Below, piece by piece: positions 1 through 8,466 of a DNA stretch of 64,000 bases. The notes under the pieces were generated by a model. The model was not told where the DNA came from. It saw only the letters and a program-made list of their open reading frames with translations, and searched no databases. Where the stretch lies: assembly GCF_003688555.1 (NCBI RefSeq), contig NZ_REFR01000010.1, positions 186,001 to 250,000 of the forward strand, read 5' to 3'. Position 1 is the first letter of the stretch. The number at the start of each line of letters is the position of its first letter. The translations under genes and the position numbers were made by a program. The stretch comes from Eilatimonas milleporae. Its GTDB lineage: Bacteria > Pseudomonadota > Alphaproteobacteria > Sphingomonadales > Kordiimonadaceae.

Positions 1-317
1 ATGTGGAAGGCCAGCTTCAGACCCGCAAATGGACGGATCAGTCCGGCCAGGAGAAATATACGACCGAAGTCGTTCTTCAGCGGTATCGCGGTGAACTGAC
101 CATGCTGGACGGTCGCAGCGAAGGCGGCGGCGGCTATCAGGGCGATCAGGGCTATGGGGCTTCGGATTATGCAGGGGGCCCCGGTGGCGGCTCTGTCGGC
201 GGTTCCGGTGGCGGACATGAAGGCGGTCGGGGAAGCGGCCAGGGCGCCGGTATGGGCGGCGGCCGTCAAGGCGGTTTTCAGGACAGCTCCGATCTGGATG
301 ACGAAATCCCGTTTTAA
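1..317 (+). CDS. ssb: Single-stranded DNA-binding protein, C-terminal part (5' end outside window)
   Basis: This is the last 104 or so residues of SSB, which coats single-stranded DNA in replication, recombination and repair. The visible start retains the end of the OB fold ([10 protein letters not shown], then [17 protein letters not shown]). A long Gly-rich disordered linker follows, and the chain closes with the acidic tip DDEIPF that docks SSB-interacting proteins. The GTG at base 3 is an internal valine, not a start, because the N-terminal two thirds of the OB fold is missing. A strong hairpin follows the stop. Family assignment is secure; the start lies upstream of the window. Confidence 0.95.
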   Translation, partial: VEGQLQTRKWTDQSGQEKYTTEVVLQRYRGELTMLDGRSEGGGGYQGDQGYGASDYAGGPGGGSVGGSGGGHEGGRGSGQGAGMGGGRQGGFQDSSDLDDEIPF

Positions 318-350
318 GCGTTATTCCCGGCCATGCCGATAGAACAAGAC

Positions 351-378
351 GGCCGGCATAAATGATATGCCGGCCTTT
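351..378. terminator. Hairpin terminator between ssb and the SulP gene
   Basis: A perfect 10-bp stem (GGCCGGCATA at 351-360 and TATGCCGGCC at 366-375) encloses a 5-nt loop and runs into TTT. It sits between the convergent ends of ssb and the transporter gene, so it probably serves ssb. It could act in both directions, although the T-tract is short. Confidence 0.7.
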
Positions 379-426
379 GCGATGGATCGTTTCAGGGGCT
401 GTGGGCCGGTTTCCCGGCGGGAGGCA

Positions 427-2067
427 TCATTCCGCCGCTTCCACCTGAGCGCCCCGAAGGCCGTCGCGCAGGCCAAGATGGGCCATGGCATGACGCAAGG
501 CATCAATGCGGCTGGTGAAACGGTGATCGGCCGGGATGCAGTGATCGGCCTCCAGACCGGCGAGAATAGTGCTGACCTGTTTGTTCATACCCGTGACGTA
601 GATTTGTTTTTCCGCCTTGTGGGCGTCCGATGCGATGGTTTCCACCGCCCGCGCGGCGGACACATCCATGAAGGCGACGCGGGAGAAATCCAGTACAATG
701 GCATCGGTCCCGTCGCGTGAATGTTCGCGCACCTGGTGCCCCAGATCGGCGACGGCGCCAAAACTGAGGGGGCCGCCGAAATCGAACAGGCTGATCCGGC
801 CGTCCGCCTTGTCCAGGATATAGGTCTCCTCGGTGCTTTCATCGTCGGGTTGCCGGACACCGATGGTTTGCAGCTGATGGTCAGCAACCTGTTTGACGAA
901 GGTCAGGGCGGCCAGCACTACACCCGTCGCGACCGCCGAGATGAGATCGACAAACACGGTCATCCCCAGAACCAGGGCCATCAGCAACAGGTCCCAGCGC
1001 GGGCCGCGATGGGCTTTGCGCAAATAGGTCCAGTCGATGATATCGTACCCCACCTTGACCAGAATGCCGGCCAGTGCCGCATGCGGTATTTGCGAGGCAT
1101 AAGAACCAAGGCCCAGAACAATCGCCAGGAGGAGGACGCCGTGGGTCATGCCGGACAATGGTGTGCGGCCCCCGGCGCGGATATTGACAACGGTCCGCAT
1201 GGTCGCACCGGCGCCTGGGACGCCGCCGATCAGTCCGGCGAGTGTATTGCCGACACCCTGACCGACCAGTTCGCGGTTCGAATGGTGACGGGTGCGTGTC
1301 ATATTGTCGGCAACCAGCGAGGTCAGAAGACTGTCGATAGCACCGAGAAGCGCCAGAATGAAGGCCGCTTCTATGATCAGAGGTACCGCACTGGCTTCGT
1401 AAACCGGCAGATGCAGTTCCGGCAATCCGGTCGGAATGGTCCCCAGAACCGGTACGCCGGGCAGGAACAAGCTGACCGCCGTCCCGATCATCAGCGCCGC
1501 CAGGGGTGCCGGCAGCAAACGGCCGAAACGTGAAGGCCAGGCAAAGACAGTCCCAAGGGTGACGGCACCGACCAATAGCGCATTCCAGTGCGGTGCACTG
1601 ATCGCGGCCGGTATCTCGGCAAGGGCGCCCAGCGTTCCGCCGGGTGGTTCATGACCAAGAAGCCGGGCGACCTGAAGGATGATGATGATGCAGCCGATAC
1701 CGCTCATGAACCCTGAGATGACGGGGTAGGGGACGAGGCGGATGTATTGGCCGAAGCCCATGAACCCGAAAGCAACCTGCATCAAACCGGCGAGAATGAC
1801 GGCGGTGAACACCATGTCCGGTTGTCCGGCAAAGCCCGCGAACAGGCCGGCAAAGACCACGACCATCGGTCCCGTCGGACCGGAAATCTGCGGTCCCGTA
1901 CCGCCGAACAATGACGCGAAGAAACCGACGGCAATGGCCCCGTAAAGACCGGCAATGGCCCCGGCGCCCGAAGCCACGCCCAAGGCCAAGGCCAGAGGCA
2001 GGGCCACCACGCCCGCCGTGATACCGCCGTAAATGTCCCCGCGCAGATTGGAAAAGTCGATTTTCAT
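427..2067 (-). CDS. SulP-family anion (probably bicarbonate) transporter with STAS domain
   Basis: The product is 546 residues, the usual length for SulP carriers. It begins with the conserved N-terminal segment (residues 8-40, including GDIYGGITAGVVALPLALA), has about 10-14 hydrophobic helices up to residue 400, and ends in a cytoplasmic STAS domain at about 420-530 (FGGPLSFGAV, VLDFSRVAFMDVSAA). SulP proteins carry sulfate, bicarbonate or dicarboxylates. The substrate cannot be read from sequence, but the gene lies 57 nt downstream of a beta-carbonic anhydrase on the same strand, which points to bicarbonate (BicA-like role). The ATG is preceded by a purine-rich AGGCGG. Sulfate uptake remains possible. 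Confidence 0.9.
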   Translation of the reverse strand: MKIDFSNLRGDIYGGITAGVVALPLALALGVASGAGAIAGLYGAIAVGFFASLFGGTGPQISGPTGPMVVVFAGLFAGFAGQPDMVFTAVILAGLMQVAFGFMGFGQYIRLVPYPVISGFMSGIGCIIIILQVARLLGHEPPGGTLGALAEIPAAISAPHWNALLVGAVTLGTVFAWPSRFGRLLPAPLAALMIGTAVSLFLPGVPVLGTIPTGLPELHLPVYEASAVPLIIEAAFILALLGAIDSLLTSLVADNMTRTRHHSNRELVGQGVGNTLAGLIGGVPGAGATMRTVVNIRAGGRTPLSGMTHGVLLLAIVLGLGSYASQIPHAALAGILVKVGYDIIDWTYLRKAHRGPRWDLLLMALVLGMTVFVDLISAVATGVVLAALTFVKQVADHQLQTIGVRQPDDESTEETYILDKADGRISLFDFGGPLSFGAVADLGHQVREHSRDGTDAIVLDFSRVAFMDVSAARAVETIASDAHKAEKQIYVTGMNKQVSTILAGLEADHCIPADHRFTSRIDALRHAMAHLGLRDGLRGAQVEAAE

Positions 2068-2124
2068 ACCGTGCCGCCTGATGCCACTGGTTTTCGTTCC
2101 TGATCCGTTGTGCCGCGTTCTGTC

Positions 2125-2865
2125 CTATTCCGCTGCAAATGTATGCGAGCCTTGAGGCATCGCGGGGTCGACCGTGTCATGCCCGCCATCGTGGGAATGG
2201 TCATGCGAATGGTCATGGGCCAGCCTGCTGGCGATCTCATCCGGGAGATCGACACGCACATCCTCGAAAATGCCGTTTGCCGGATTGTGCGCGAAAACAC
2301 TGCCGGTCTTGATGTCGTACACCCAGCCGTGAAGCTTGATTTTATTCGTGGCCAGCTTGGCCGCCACATAAGGGTGCGTGCGGATATGCATCATCTGCTG
2401 AAGGACGTTTTCCTGAATAAGCGGGTCCAGCAACTGGCTGTTCGATTTGCCGGGATATTTTTCCTTCAGAACGCGGACGGCGCTGCTGGTATGGCCGAGC
2501 CAGTCCTTGACATGGGGAAAGTCAACGAGGCTTTCGGGTTGCAGGGCCGCTTTCATGGCGCCGCAGTCACTGTGTCCGCATATGACGATATGGCGTACGC
2601 CCAGGGCGGCCACCGCATATTCGATGGATGCGGTCATACCGCCGGTCGTATCCATATGCGGCGGTACGATATTTCCGGCATTGCGGCAGATAAACAGCTC
2701 GCCCGGTTCGGCCTGTGTGATCAGATTGGGATCTATGCGGGAGTCGGCACAGGTGATGAAAAGAATGCGCGGTGACTGACCGCACGCCAATTCCTGAAAC
2801 AGGCCCTCCCTTTCAGGAAAGACCTCTTCCTGAAAGCGTTTAACCCCTTTTAGCAGTTTACGCAC
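2125..2865 (-). CDS. Beta-class carbonic anhydrase with histidine-rich C-terminal tail
   Basis: This zinc enzyme interconverts CO2 and bicarbonate. Counting from the GTG at 2865, the zinc and catalytic residues are all present: C39 and the D41/R43 pair (ITCADSRIDPN), H98 and C101 (CGHSDCGAM). I prefer this GTG because AGGAGGGG lies 5 nt upstream and the family normally begins near RKLLKG. An ATG at 2916 would add 17 basic residues without a clear ribosome site. The tail holds HDHSHDHSHDGGHD, six histidines in 13 residues, absent from ordinary beta-CAs and probably metal-binding. It is the first gene of a pair with the SulP transporter, which suggests coupled bicarbonate uptake and hydration. 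Confidence 0.93.
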   Translation of the reverse strand: MRKLLKGVKRFQEEVFPEREGLFQELACGQSPRILFITCADSRIDPNLITQAEPGELFICRNAGNIVPPHMDTTGGMTASIEYAVAALGVRHIVICGHSDCGAMKAALQPESLVDFPHVKDWLGHTSSAVRVLKEKYPGKSNSQLLDPLIQENVLQQMMHIRTHPYVAAKLATNKIKLHGWVYDIKTGSVFAHNPANGIFEDVRVDLPDEIASRLAHDHSHDHSHDGGHDTVDPAMPQGSHTFAAE

Positions 2866-2950
2866 ATACCCCTCCTGCTGCTGCCGTGACCGGCGGGAAT
2901 GCCGGTTGGCTTTCATTGCGGGTCAGGCCCTTGAAATGCCCCGGGGCCCG

Positions 2951-2994
2951 TGGGGTTTGTGTTCCCGTTTTTTGGTGCGGAGGCACAAACCCCA
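2951..2994. promoter_or_regulatory. Inverted repeat in the carbonic anhydrase / LysR divergent promoter region
   Basis: TGGGGTTTGTG at 2951-2961 is repeated as its exact reverse complement at 2984-2994, with 22 nt between. The arms are centred 33 bp apart, about three helical turns. It lies between the divergent carbonic anhydrase and LysR-type regulator genes, where such regulators usually bind. An operator is the favoured reading; an RNA hairpin is an alternative. Confidence 0.45.
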
Positions 2995-3120
2995 TACCTC
3001 TCCACGCTATTGGAAAGCGCAATAACACCTATTGAATATATAAATGCACTTTTTTACACGATCAGACAATTGAAGAAGCATAGAAATAACGATAGGATTT
3101 ATCTATCAGTGGAGGGCAGG

Positions 3121-4116
3121 ATGAAACGCAATCGTCCGACGATCAAACAACTGCGCTATTTTCTCGGTGTTTGCGAGGCCGGCAGTTACCGTCGGGCGGC
3201 GGAACGCATGGGTGTGAGCCAGCCGACATTGACGGCGCAGATTGCCGGCCTTGAAACGGCGCTGGGTGTACGGCTTCTGGAACGTTCGCGCGGGGGGACG
3301 TCACCGACACCCATCGGTCGTGACATGGTTCCCAGGGCCCGCCGCGTTTTATCGGAGGTGGAGGCGCTGATCGACGCCGCCGATGTGTCGCGTCAGGGAC
3401 CGAGCGGGACACACCGCCTGGGCGTACCGCCGACGCTGGGACCTTATTTTCTGCCCAATCTGGTGCCCGAATTGCACCGGCGCTATCCGGCGCTGAAACT
3501 GTATGTGCGGGAAAGCGCACCCCGTGAACTGGAACTGGAACTGATGGAAGGCCGTCACGATTTCATTCTGACACCGCTGCCGGTCACAGCCGGCGGTGTG
3601 GTGGTGGACCGTCTGTTTGAAGAATCCCTGCGTGTCGTGGTGCCGGAAGATCACCCCTTCGCCAGTAAAAAGAGCCTGAAAGCCGAGGACCTTCAGGGCG
3701 AGACGATTCTGGCGCTGGAGGAAAAACACCATCTGTATGGTCAGGCACGTGCCCTGAGTGAACGGCTTGGCGCCAATCTCAGGCGTGATTATGAAGGCAC
3801 CAGCCTGGATACACTGCGTCAGATGGTCGGCATGGGCATGGGGATCGCGTTTTTGCCGGCATTGTATGTGCGGTCGGAAATTTCACCGCGCAAAAGCGAG
3901 GTCGCCGTGCTGGAACTGGAGGCGGACACGACCCTGCGCACCGTGGGACTGGCATGGCGCAGCCACGCGCCCAACAGCCGGCTGTACAGGGAGGTCGCCG
4001 GCCTGATCCGTGATGTGGGCCGGCGCGAATTTGCCGATGTGATCCGCATTCACGATGCCAATACCGGTTTGGCCCATGACAGCGATACCGCCGTAGGGAT
4101 CACGAGCGGGTTATAG
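3121..4116 (+). CDS. LysR-family transcriptional regulator, OxyR-like but without redox cysteines
   Basis: A 331-residue DNA-binding regulator. The N-terminal winged helix-turn-helix spans about residues 8-66 (SYRRAAERMGVSQPTLTAQI); a periplasmic-binding-protein-like effector domain follows. The effector domain resembles OxyR (GPYFLPNLVPELHRRYP; ILALEEKHHLYGQA; TSLDTLRQMVGMGMGIAFLPAL). OxyR's peroxide-sensing Cys199 and Cys208 align with non-cysteine positions, and the only cysteine in the protein is C18 in the DNA-binding domain. Start chosen at the ATG preceded by GGAGGGCAGG; longer in-frame starts lack a ribosome site. It diverges from the carbonic anhydrase-SulP pair and is a good candidate for its regulator (inference). 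The last 30 residues extend past the normal family end. Confidence 0.88.
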   Translation: MKRNRPTIKQLRYFLGVCEAGSYRRAAERMGVSQPTLTAQIAGLETALGVRLLERSRGGTSPTPIGRDMVPRARRVLSEVEALIDAADVSRQGPSGTHRLGVPPTLGPYFLPNLVPELHRRYPALKLYVRESAPRELELELMEGRHDFILTPLPVTAGGVVVDRLFEESLRVVVPEDHPFASKKSLKAEDLQGETILALEEKHHLYGQARALSERLGANLRRDYEGTSLDTLRQMVGMGMGIAFLPALYVRSEISPRKSEVAVLELEADTTLRTVGLAWRSHAPNSRLYREVAGLIRDVGRREFADVIRIHDANTGLAHDSDTAVGITSGL

Positions 4117-4153
4117 CGCTCGACGCCGGCCATTGCGGCGATACAACAGGCCC

Positions 4154-4741
4154 TCAACTCTCAACACGTTCATAGGATATATGATAATAGTCAAACCAGT
4201 TGGCGCCGGCATCGCTGCTGGCCTCGACGGTCATGGTCCGCATATCGCGGTCCACTGTATAGGTCAGGCGAAAATTCAACATGCCGCCGTCTTCTGTCGG
4301 GAACCCCGTGCCGCTTTTAAGGTTGGTCAGGATCAGGCGGTTGCCGTCCAGCATGCCTTCATAGATGTCCATCAGGCCCCAATTGTCATCGATCGCGGCA
4401 AGGCGGTAGACATTTCTGTACTGATCCCATGTCAGGTGGCTTTCAACATGAAAACCGGGCCCGTCCGGCGTGCGCGGACGTTCATAAAGAGCGAGACCGC
4501 GCTGGCGCAGTGATACGTCAACGGTTTCCGGTGGCCCCTCCTGCCAGGTGAGGCCCTTGTCGGGTGTGAACCGGCTGCGCGTCGTCCAGGTGCCGGCCAT
4601 GGCCGCGAATGCGGCCATTTTTTCGCGGGGTACCGCCCCGGCATCGTCGGCACCGTATGCCGTGGACAAAGTGGCGGCGATGACGGTGCCGGCAAGAGCG
4701 AAAGCGCCAGCAAGGGCGCGGAGCGTCTGTATCAAGGTCAT
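4154..4741 (-). CDS. Secreted lipocalin-like protein of unknown function (DUF1579-like)
   Basis: Starting at the ATG at 4741 (GGAGGA just upstream) gives 195 residues with a clear signal peptide: MTLIQTLRALAGAFALAG followed by cleavage near AYGA-DD. The mature part has the alternation of short beta-strands and the motif MAGTWTTRSRF, plus repeated Trp/Tyr-rich strands, reminiscent of DUF1579 or lipocalin-type small barrels that bind hydrophobic ligands. I do not recognise a specific function. It is convergent with the LysR gene and divergent from the outer-membrane protein gene. An upstream ATG at 4819 would add 26 residues that hide the signal peptide and is less likely. Confidence 0.55.
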   Translation of the reverse strand: MTLIQTLRALAGAFALAGTVIAATLSTAYGADDAGAVPREKMAAFAAMAGTWTTRSRFTPDKGLTWQEGPPETVDVSLRQRGLALYERPRTPDGPGFHVESHLTWDQYRNVYRLAAIDDNWGLMDIYEGMLDGNRLILTNLKSGTGFPTEDGGMLNFRLTYTVDRDMRTMTVEASSDAGANWFDYYHISYERVES

Positions 4742-5091
4742 TCCTCCGGTGGGTGTGCGATGTGTTGCGGCAAAGCGTATGAGTATAGGAAAAACACCGC
4801 AGGACCGGCAGCGCGACAATGGTTTATCCGATACTGAACTTCGCTAGGCAAAAGGGTTTATCCGGCAATAAGGCGGGTAAGGGATGAAGCGATAGTCTCT
4901 TTAGGCGTGTAAAAATCTTTTCTGTCAGCGTCCTCTCCTAAATGTGATGCCGTTTCGGGCGGTTTCAGGAAATATATGACCTGTTTGATGTTGCATCCGT
5001 CGCGGCGGTTATTTACCGGTTTTTACGATCATACTAAAAGTGCAACAAATTTAATGCGTTGCTTAAAAAATCTTCAGGGGAGATCGCCGTT
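4742..5091. other. Divergent intergenic region before the outer-membrane protein gene
   Basis: This 350-nt stretch holds no convincing gene. It must carry promoters for the leftward secreted protein and the rightward outer-membrane protein. The decamer GGTTTATCCG occurs twice (4821-4830 and 4855-4864). The last 120 nt are AT-rich compared with the surroundings, which fits a promoter. I see no clear terminator or structured RNA. Confidence 0.4.
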
Positions 5092-5667
5092 ATGTCTTTT
5101 CAGTCTTTCGTTCCCATCGGAATGTGTATTGCGGTTCTGGCGGCACTGCCGGCCGCTGCACAGCAGCGGTCCGAGCAAACCGGATCCGTGGCGTCCACTC
5201 AGTCGCGGGAAGAAAGCCCGCGGTTCAGCGGCATCTATCTGGGGGTGGGCGGCGGGTTCGCCGACTTTGAAAATGCTGAGTCAACCGGACAGGCGTCTTT
5301 CCTTATCGGCATACGCCGCCAGGAGAAAAACGGCCTTGTCTACGGGGTGGAAGGCCTTGCCGGTGCGGCCGGCGATGCCGATGGCGAACCCTTTCTGGAT
5401 CTTTTTGACGGTTTCGCAAGCATCATGGGCAAGGTCGGTTATACGCCCGACAACAGGGTGCTGTTTTATGGCGGTATCGGCTATGGCTCGGTACAGACCG
5501 AAACGGATGAGGGCGAGGACAATTCCTTTGGCGGCGCCGCTTTTGAAGGTGGGGTCGAATATATGTTCCTGCCCTTCATGGGTGCGCGTGCCAGCGCCCA
5601 GTATTATGCCGTGGGTGATGACAGGGATGCCACCGTCGGGACCGTTTCGGTCTTTTTCAGCTTCTAG
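5092..5667 (+). CDS. Small outer-membrane beta-barrel protein
   Basis: The 191-residue product starts at an ATG 8 nt after AGGGGAGA. It has a signal peptide (MSFQSFVPIGMCIAVLAALPAAA, cleaved before QQR), then a GIYLGVGGGFADFE first strand and alternating amphipathic strands, and ends in SVFFSF, the C-terminal aromatic signature recognised by the BAM complex. Length and pattern fit 8-strand OmpA/OprF-like or Omp25-type barrels (the OMP_b-brl family). No peptidoglycan-binding OmpA domain is present, so it is probably a structural or immunogenic porin-like protein. It stands alone, divergent from the secreted protein gene. Confidence 0.75.
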   Translation: MSFQSFVPIGMCIAVLAALPAAAQQRSEQTGSVASTQSREESPRFSGIYLGVGGGFADFENAESTGQASFLIGIRRQEKNGLVYGVEGLAGAAGDADGEPFLDLFDGFASIMGKVGYTPDNRVLFYGGIGYGSVQTETDEGEDNSFGGAAFEGGVEYMFLPFMGARASAQYYAVGDDRDATVGTVSVFFSF

Positions 5668-5689
5668 CGCGGACGGGCGCTGTTATGCG

Positions 5690-6826
5690 TCAATCCGCCA
5701 TCAGGGCGCGTTGGATCAGCAGCCGCTGAATATCCGACGTGCCCTCGTAAATCTGGCAGACACGCACATCGCGGTAGATTTTTTCCACCGGATATTCCGA
5801 TAGATAGCCATAGCCGCCCAGTGTCTGGATGGCGGCGGAGCAGATTTCCTCGGCGACTTCGCTGGCATAAAGTTTGGCCATGCAGGCCTCTGTCAGGCAG
5901 GGCTCGCCCCGGTCCTTGCGGGCTGCGGCATCGAGGACCATCAGTTCGGCGGCCTGAAGCCTGGTGGCCATGTCGGCAAGCCGGAACCCGACGGCCTGAT
6001 GGGCAATGATCGGCTGGTTGAAGCTTTGCCGTTCCCTGGCATAAAGGCGCGCATAGTCAAACGCGGCACGCGCCATGCCGACGGCCTGGGCCGCGATGCC
6101 GATCCGCCCCGTTTCCAGGTTGGCGAGGGCTATTCTGTATCCGTCATTTTCCGCGCCGAGAAGCAGGCTGCTGTCGACAGCCATATCGTCGAAAACGATC
6201 TGCGCGGTGTCGGAGGCCTTTTGCCCCAGCTTGTCCTCAATGCGGGCGACGGTGTATCCCGGCGTGTCCGTGGGCACCACAAAGGCCGAGATTCCGCGTT
6301 TGCCGGCGGCCGGGTCGGTGACCGCGAACACAATGGCAACGCCGCCGACCTTGCCGGATGTGATGAATTGTTTGGTGCCGTTCAGCACCCAGCCGCTGTT
6401 GGTGCGCACAGCCTTCGTTTTCAGTGCGGCGGCGTCCGAGCCGGCTTGCGGTTCCGTGAGGCAGAAGGCGCCAATGATCTCGCCCCTGGCCAGCGGGCGC
6501 AGGAAGCGGTCCTTTTGCGCATCCGTGCCCTGTTGCAGGATCGCGGCGCCGACGGGGGCGTTTGTCACACTCATCAGGGTGGACAGGCCGCCGTCTCCGG
6601 CGGCGATTTCCATCAAGGCCAGTGCATAGGATATATAGTCGGTTCCGGCCCCGTCCCACTCGGTGGGGATGGTCATGCCCATCAGCCCCAGGGTGCCCAT
6701 CTCGGACAGAATGTCGTCAGGGAAGCACCCCTGTTTTTCCCAGTCCTGCGCATATGGTGCGACCCGGTCCTTGACGAAGGACCGGGCCATGTCCCGCACC
6801 ATGCGCTGTTCTTCGCTCAGCTGCAT
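5690..6826 (-). CDS. Acyl-CoA dehydrogenase
   Basis: A 378-residue FAD enzyme that introduces the alpha-beta double bond into acyl-CoA and passes electrons to ETF. The N-terminal helical domain, the middle beta domain (FCLTEPQAGSDAAALKT, then GTKQFITSG) and the C-terminal helical domain are all complete. The catalytic base is the Glu in QIYEGTSDIQ and the FAD/CoA signature is QTLGGYGYL. Overall it resembles short-chain or branched-chain acyl-CoA dehydrogenases, but the exact chain length cannot be read. It lies 24 nt downstream of the thiolase gene on the same strand, so the two probably form a beta-oxidation or amino-acid catabolic operon. Confidence 0.92.
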   Translation of the reverse strand: MQLSEEQRMVRDMARSFVKDRVAPYAQDWEKQGCFPDDILSEMGTLGLMGMTIPTEWDGAGTDYISYALALMEIAAGDGGLSTLMSVTNAPVGAAILQQGTDAQKDRFLRPLARGEIIGAFCLTEPQAGSDAAALKTKAVRTNSGWVLNGTKQFITSGKVGGVAIVFAVTDPAAGKRGISAFVVPTDTPGYTVARIEDKLGQKASDTAQIVFDDMAVDSSLLLGAENDGYRIALANLETGRIGIAAQAVGMARAAFDYARLYARERQSFNQPIIAHQAVGFRLADMATRLQAAELMVLDAAARKDRGEPCLTEACMAKLYASEVAEEICSAAIQTLGGYGYLSEYPVEKIYRDVRVCQIYEGTSDIQRLLIQRALMAD

Positions 6827-6850
6827 GGAGGTCTCTTTATGACAGTGTGT

Positions 6851-8035
6851 TCAGTTGGCCAGTTCAATGGCAACGGCCGTGCCTTCGCCGCCGCCGATGC
6901 ACAGGCTGGCCACGCCCTTTTTCAGGCCGCGTTTGCGAAGGGCATTGATCAGCGTCACACAGATACGCGCGCCGGATGCCCCGATGGGGTGGCCGAGGGC
7001 GCAGGCGCCGCCATTGACATTGACCTTGCCGTGGTCAAGGCCAAGTTCCTGCATCGCGGCCATGGGGACAACTGCAAAAGCCTCGTTGATTTCGAACAGG
7101 TCGACGTCATCCTTGTTCCAGCCCGCACGGTCCATCGCCCGCTCGATCGCTTTCACCGGTGCCGTGGTGAACCATTCGGGCGCCTGGCTGTTGCTGCCCT
7201 GACCGCGAATATAGGCGAGAGGTTCCAAGCCGCGCTTTTCCGCCTCGCTCTCCCGCATCATGACAAGCGCGGCGGCACCGTCGGAGATGGAGCTGGCATT
7301 GGCGGCCGTGACCGTCCCGTCCTTTTTGAAGGCCGGACGCAGGTTCGGAATTTTTTCCGGCATGGCTTTGCCGGGCTGTTCATCCACACTGACCTGAATC
7401 TCGCCCTTGCGGGTCTTGATGGTGACGGGGGTCACTTCGGTGTCGAAATCGCCGTCTTCTATGGCGCGCTTGGCCCGGTTCAGGGATTCGATGGCATAGG
7501 CATCCTGCTGTTCCCGGGTAAACTGGTATTTCTCGGCGCACAGTTCGGCGAACATCCCCATGGGCTGACCTTCATAGGCGTCGGTCAGACCGTCCAGGGC
7601 CATATGGTCCTGGAGGGCCACATCGCCGTATTTGTGTCCGGTTCTGCCGGACGGCAGCAGGTGCGGCGCGCGGGTCATGCTTTCCATCCCGCCGGCGACG
7701 ATCACGTCAGCCGATCCCGCGAAGAGAGAATCATGCGCCTGCATCATCGCCTTCATGCCGGAGCCGCACATTTTATTGATCGTCACGGCCCCCGTTTCGT
7801 CGGGCAGACCGGCGGAACGCATGGCCTGCCGGGCCGGTGCCTGTCCCTGACCGGCGGGCAGAACACAGCCCATGATGGTTTCGTCGACCGCTTTGCCTTC
7901 CACGCCGGCGTTTTCAAGGGCGGCGGTGATGGCGGTCGCGCCCAGTTCCGCGGCCGGGACGCTGGCCAGGTCTCCTAAAAGGCCCCCCATGGGCGTGCGG
8001 GCCATGCCAACAATGACGACTGGATCCTGTGACAT
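6851..8035 (-). CDS. Acetyl-CoA C-acetyltransferase (thiolase)
   Basis: The 394-residue product is a full-length thiolase that condenses or cleaves acetoacetyl-CoA. The nucleophilic cysteine is in NKMCGSGMKAMM (C90), the catalytic His in GGACALGHPIGASGAR, and the second Cys in SLCIGGGEGTA; NEAFA is also present. The ATG follows AAGGAGAGAT. It is first in a two-gene leftward operon with the acyl-CoA dehydrogenase. No phaB or phaC is adjacent, so fatty-acid or amino-acid degradation is a better guess than polyhydroxybutyrate synthesis. Biosynthetic and degradative thiolases are hard to separate by eye. Confidence 0.93.
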   Translation of the reverse strand: MSQDPVVIVGMARTPMGGLLGDLASVPAAELGATAITAALENAGVEGKAVDETIMGCVLPAGQGQAPARQAMRSAGLPDETGAVTINKMCGSGMKAMMQAHDSLFAGSADVIVAGGMESMTRAPHLLPSGRTGHKYGDVALQDHMALDGLTDAYEGQPMGMFAELCAEKYQFTREQQDAYAIESLNRAKRAIEDGDFDTEVTPVTIKTRKGEIQVSVDEQPGKAMPEKIPNLRPAFKKDGTVTAANASSISDGAAALVMMRESEAEKRGLEPLAYIRGQGSNSQAPEWFTTAPVKAIERAMDRAGWNKDDVDLFEINEAFAVVPMAAMQELGLDHGKVNVNGGACALGHPIGASGARICVTLINALRKRGLKKGVASLCIGGGEGTAVAIELAN

Positions 8036-8271
8036 CTCTGATCTCTCCTTTAAGAGCTAAATGTGGATCTGACTGTATGCGCCGCACCCGGACGACTAGT
8101 GTCCGGGACGGTTAGGTTTAACCGCTGCTCTCCCGCCTTAAGCCGGAAAATGGGGCAGATTGCCCCTTGTTGGCAAGGCTCCATTCGTCTTATGTGGGCG
8201 GTTGCCGGGGTTGGTCAAGATGGCGCAAACGCCTTTCTGCTGCAATGCACCAATGCGTGAAGGAAACAGGA

Positions 8272-8460
8272 ATGGGAACGAGGATCGGTTTTTTTGTTTT
8301 TCTCGGTTTGATTGCAGGTGCCGTCAGCGGATCATGGCTGCCGCTTGCGCCCAGCATTACCGCGATTCTCGGCGGGCTGGCCGGGGCGGGACTGGCCATT
8401 TTCGTGGACCGGCTGGCGCGGCGCCGCAATCGTCGGCAATCGACCGATATGCCGGAATAG
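8272..8460 (+). CDS. Small two-helix membrane protein of unknown function
   Basis: A 62-residue protein starting at the ATG after GGAAACAGGA. It has two hydrophobic segments (IGFFVFLGLIAGAVSGSWL and ITAILGGLAGAGLAIFV) separated by a short Pro-containing turn, and a basic tail DRLARRRNRRQ on what should be the cytoplasmic side. Gly-rich helices suggest tight packing or oligomerisation. I do not recognise a family. It is alone, divergent from the thiolase operon and convergent with the hydroxylase gene. Longer upstream in-frame starts would add non-hydrophobic sequence without a ribosome site. Confidence 0.5.
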   Translation: MGTRIGFFVFLGLIAGAVSGSWLPLAPSITAILGGLAGAGLAIFVDRLARRRNRRQSTDMPE

Positions 8461-8466
8461 AAAAGA

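Noticed and set aside
4821-4864. GGTTTATCCG repeated twice before the outer-membrane protein gene
   Set aside because: Two 10-mers 34 bp apart without symmetry or promoter context are not enough to claim an operator.
5999-7978. A 659-codon open frame on the plus strand opposite acyl-CoA dehydrogenase and thiolase
   Set aside because: Its translation has no recognisable domain, and the minus strand encodes two complete, motif-perfect enzymes. High GC makes long antisense frames common.
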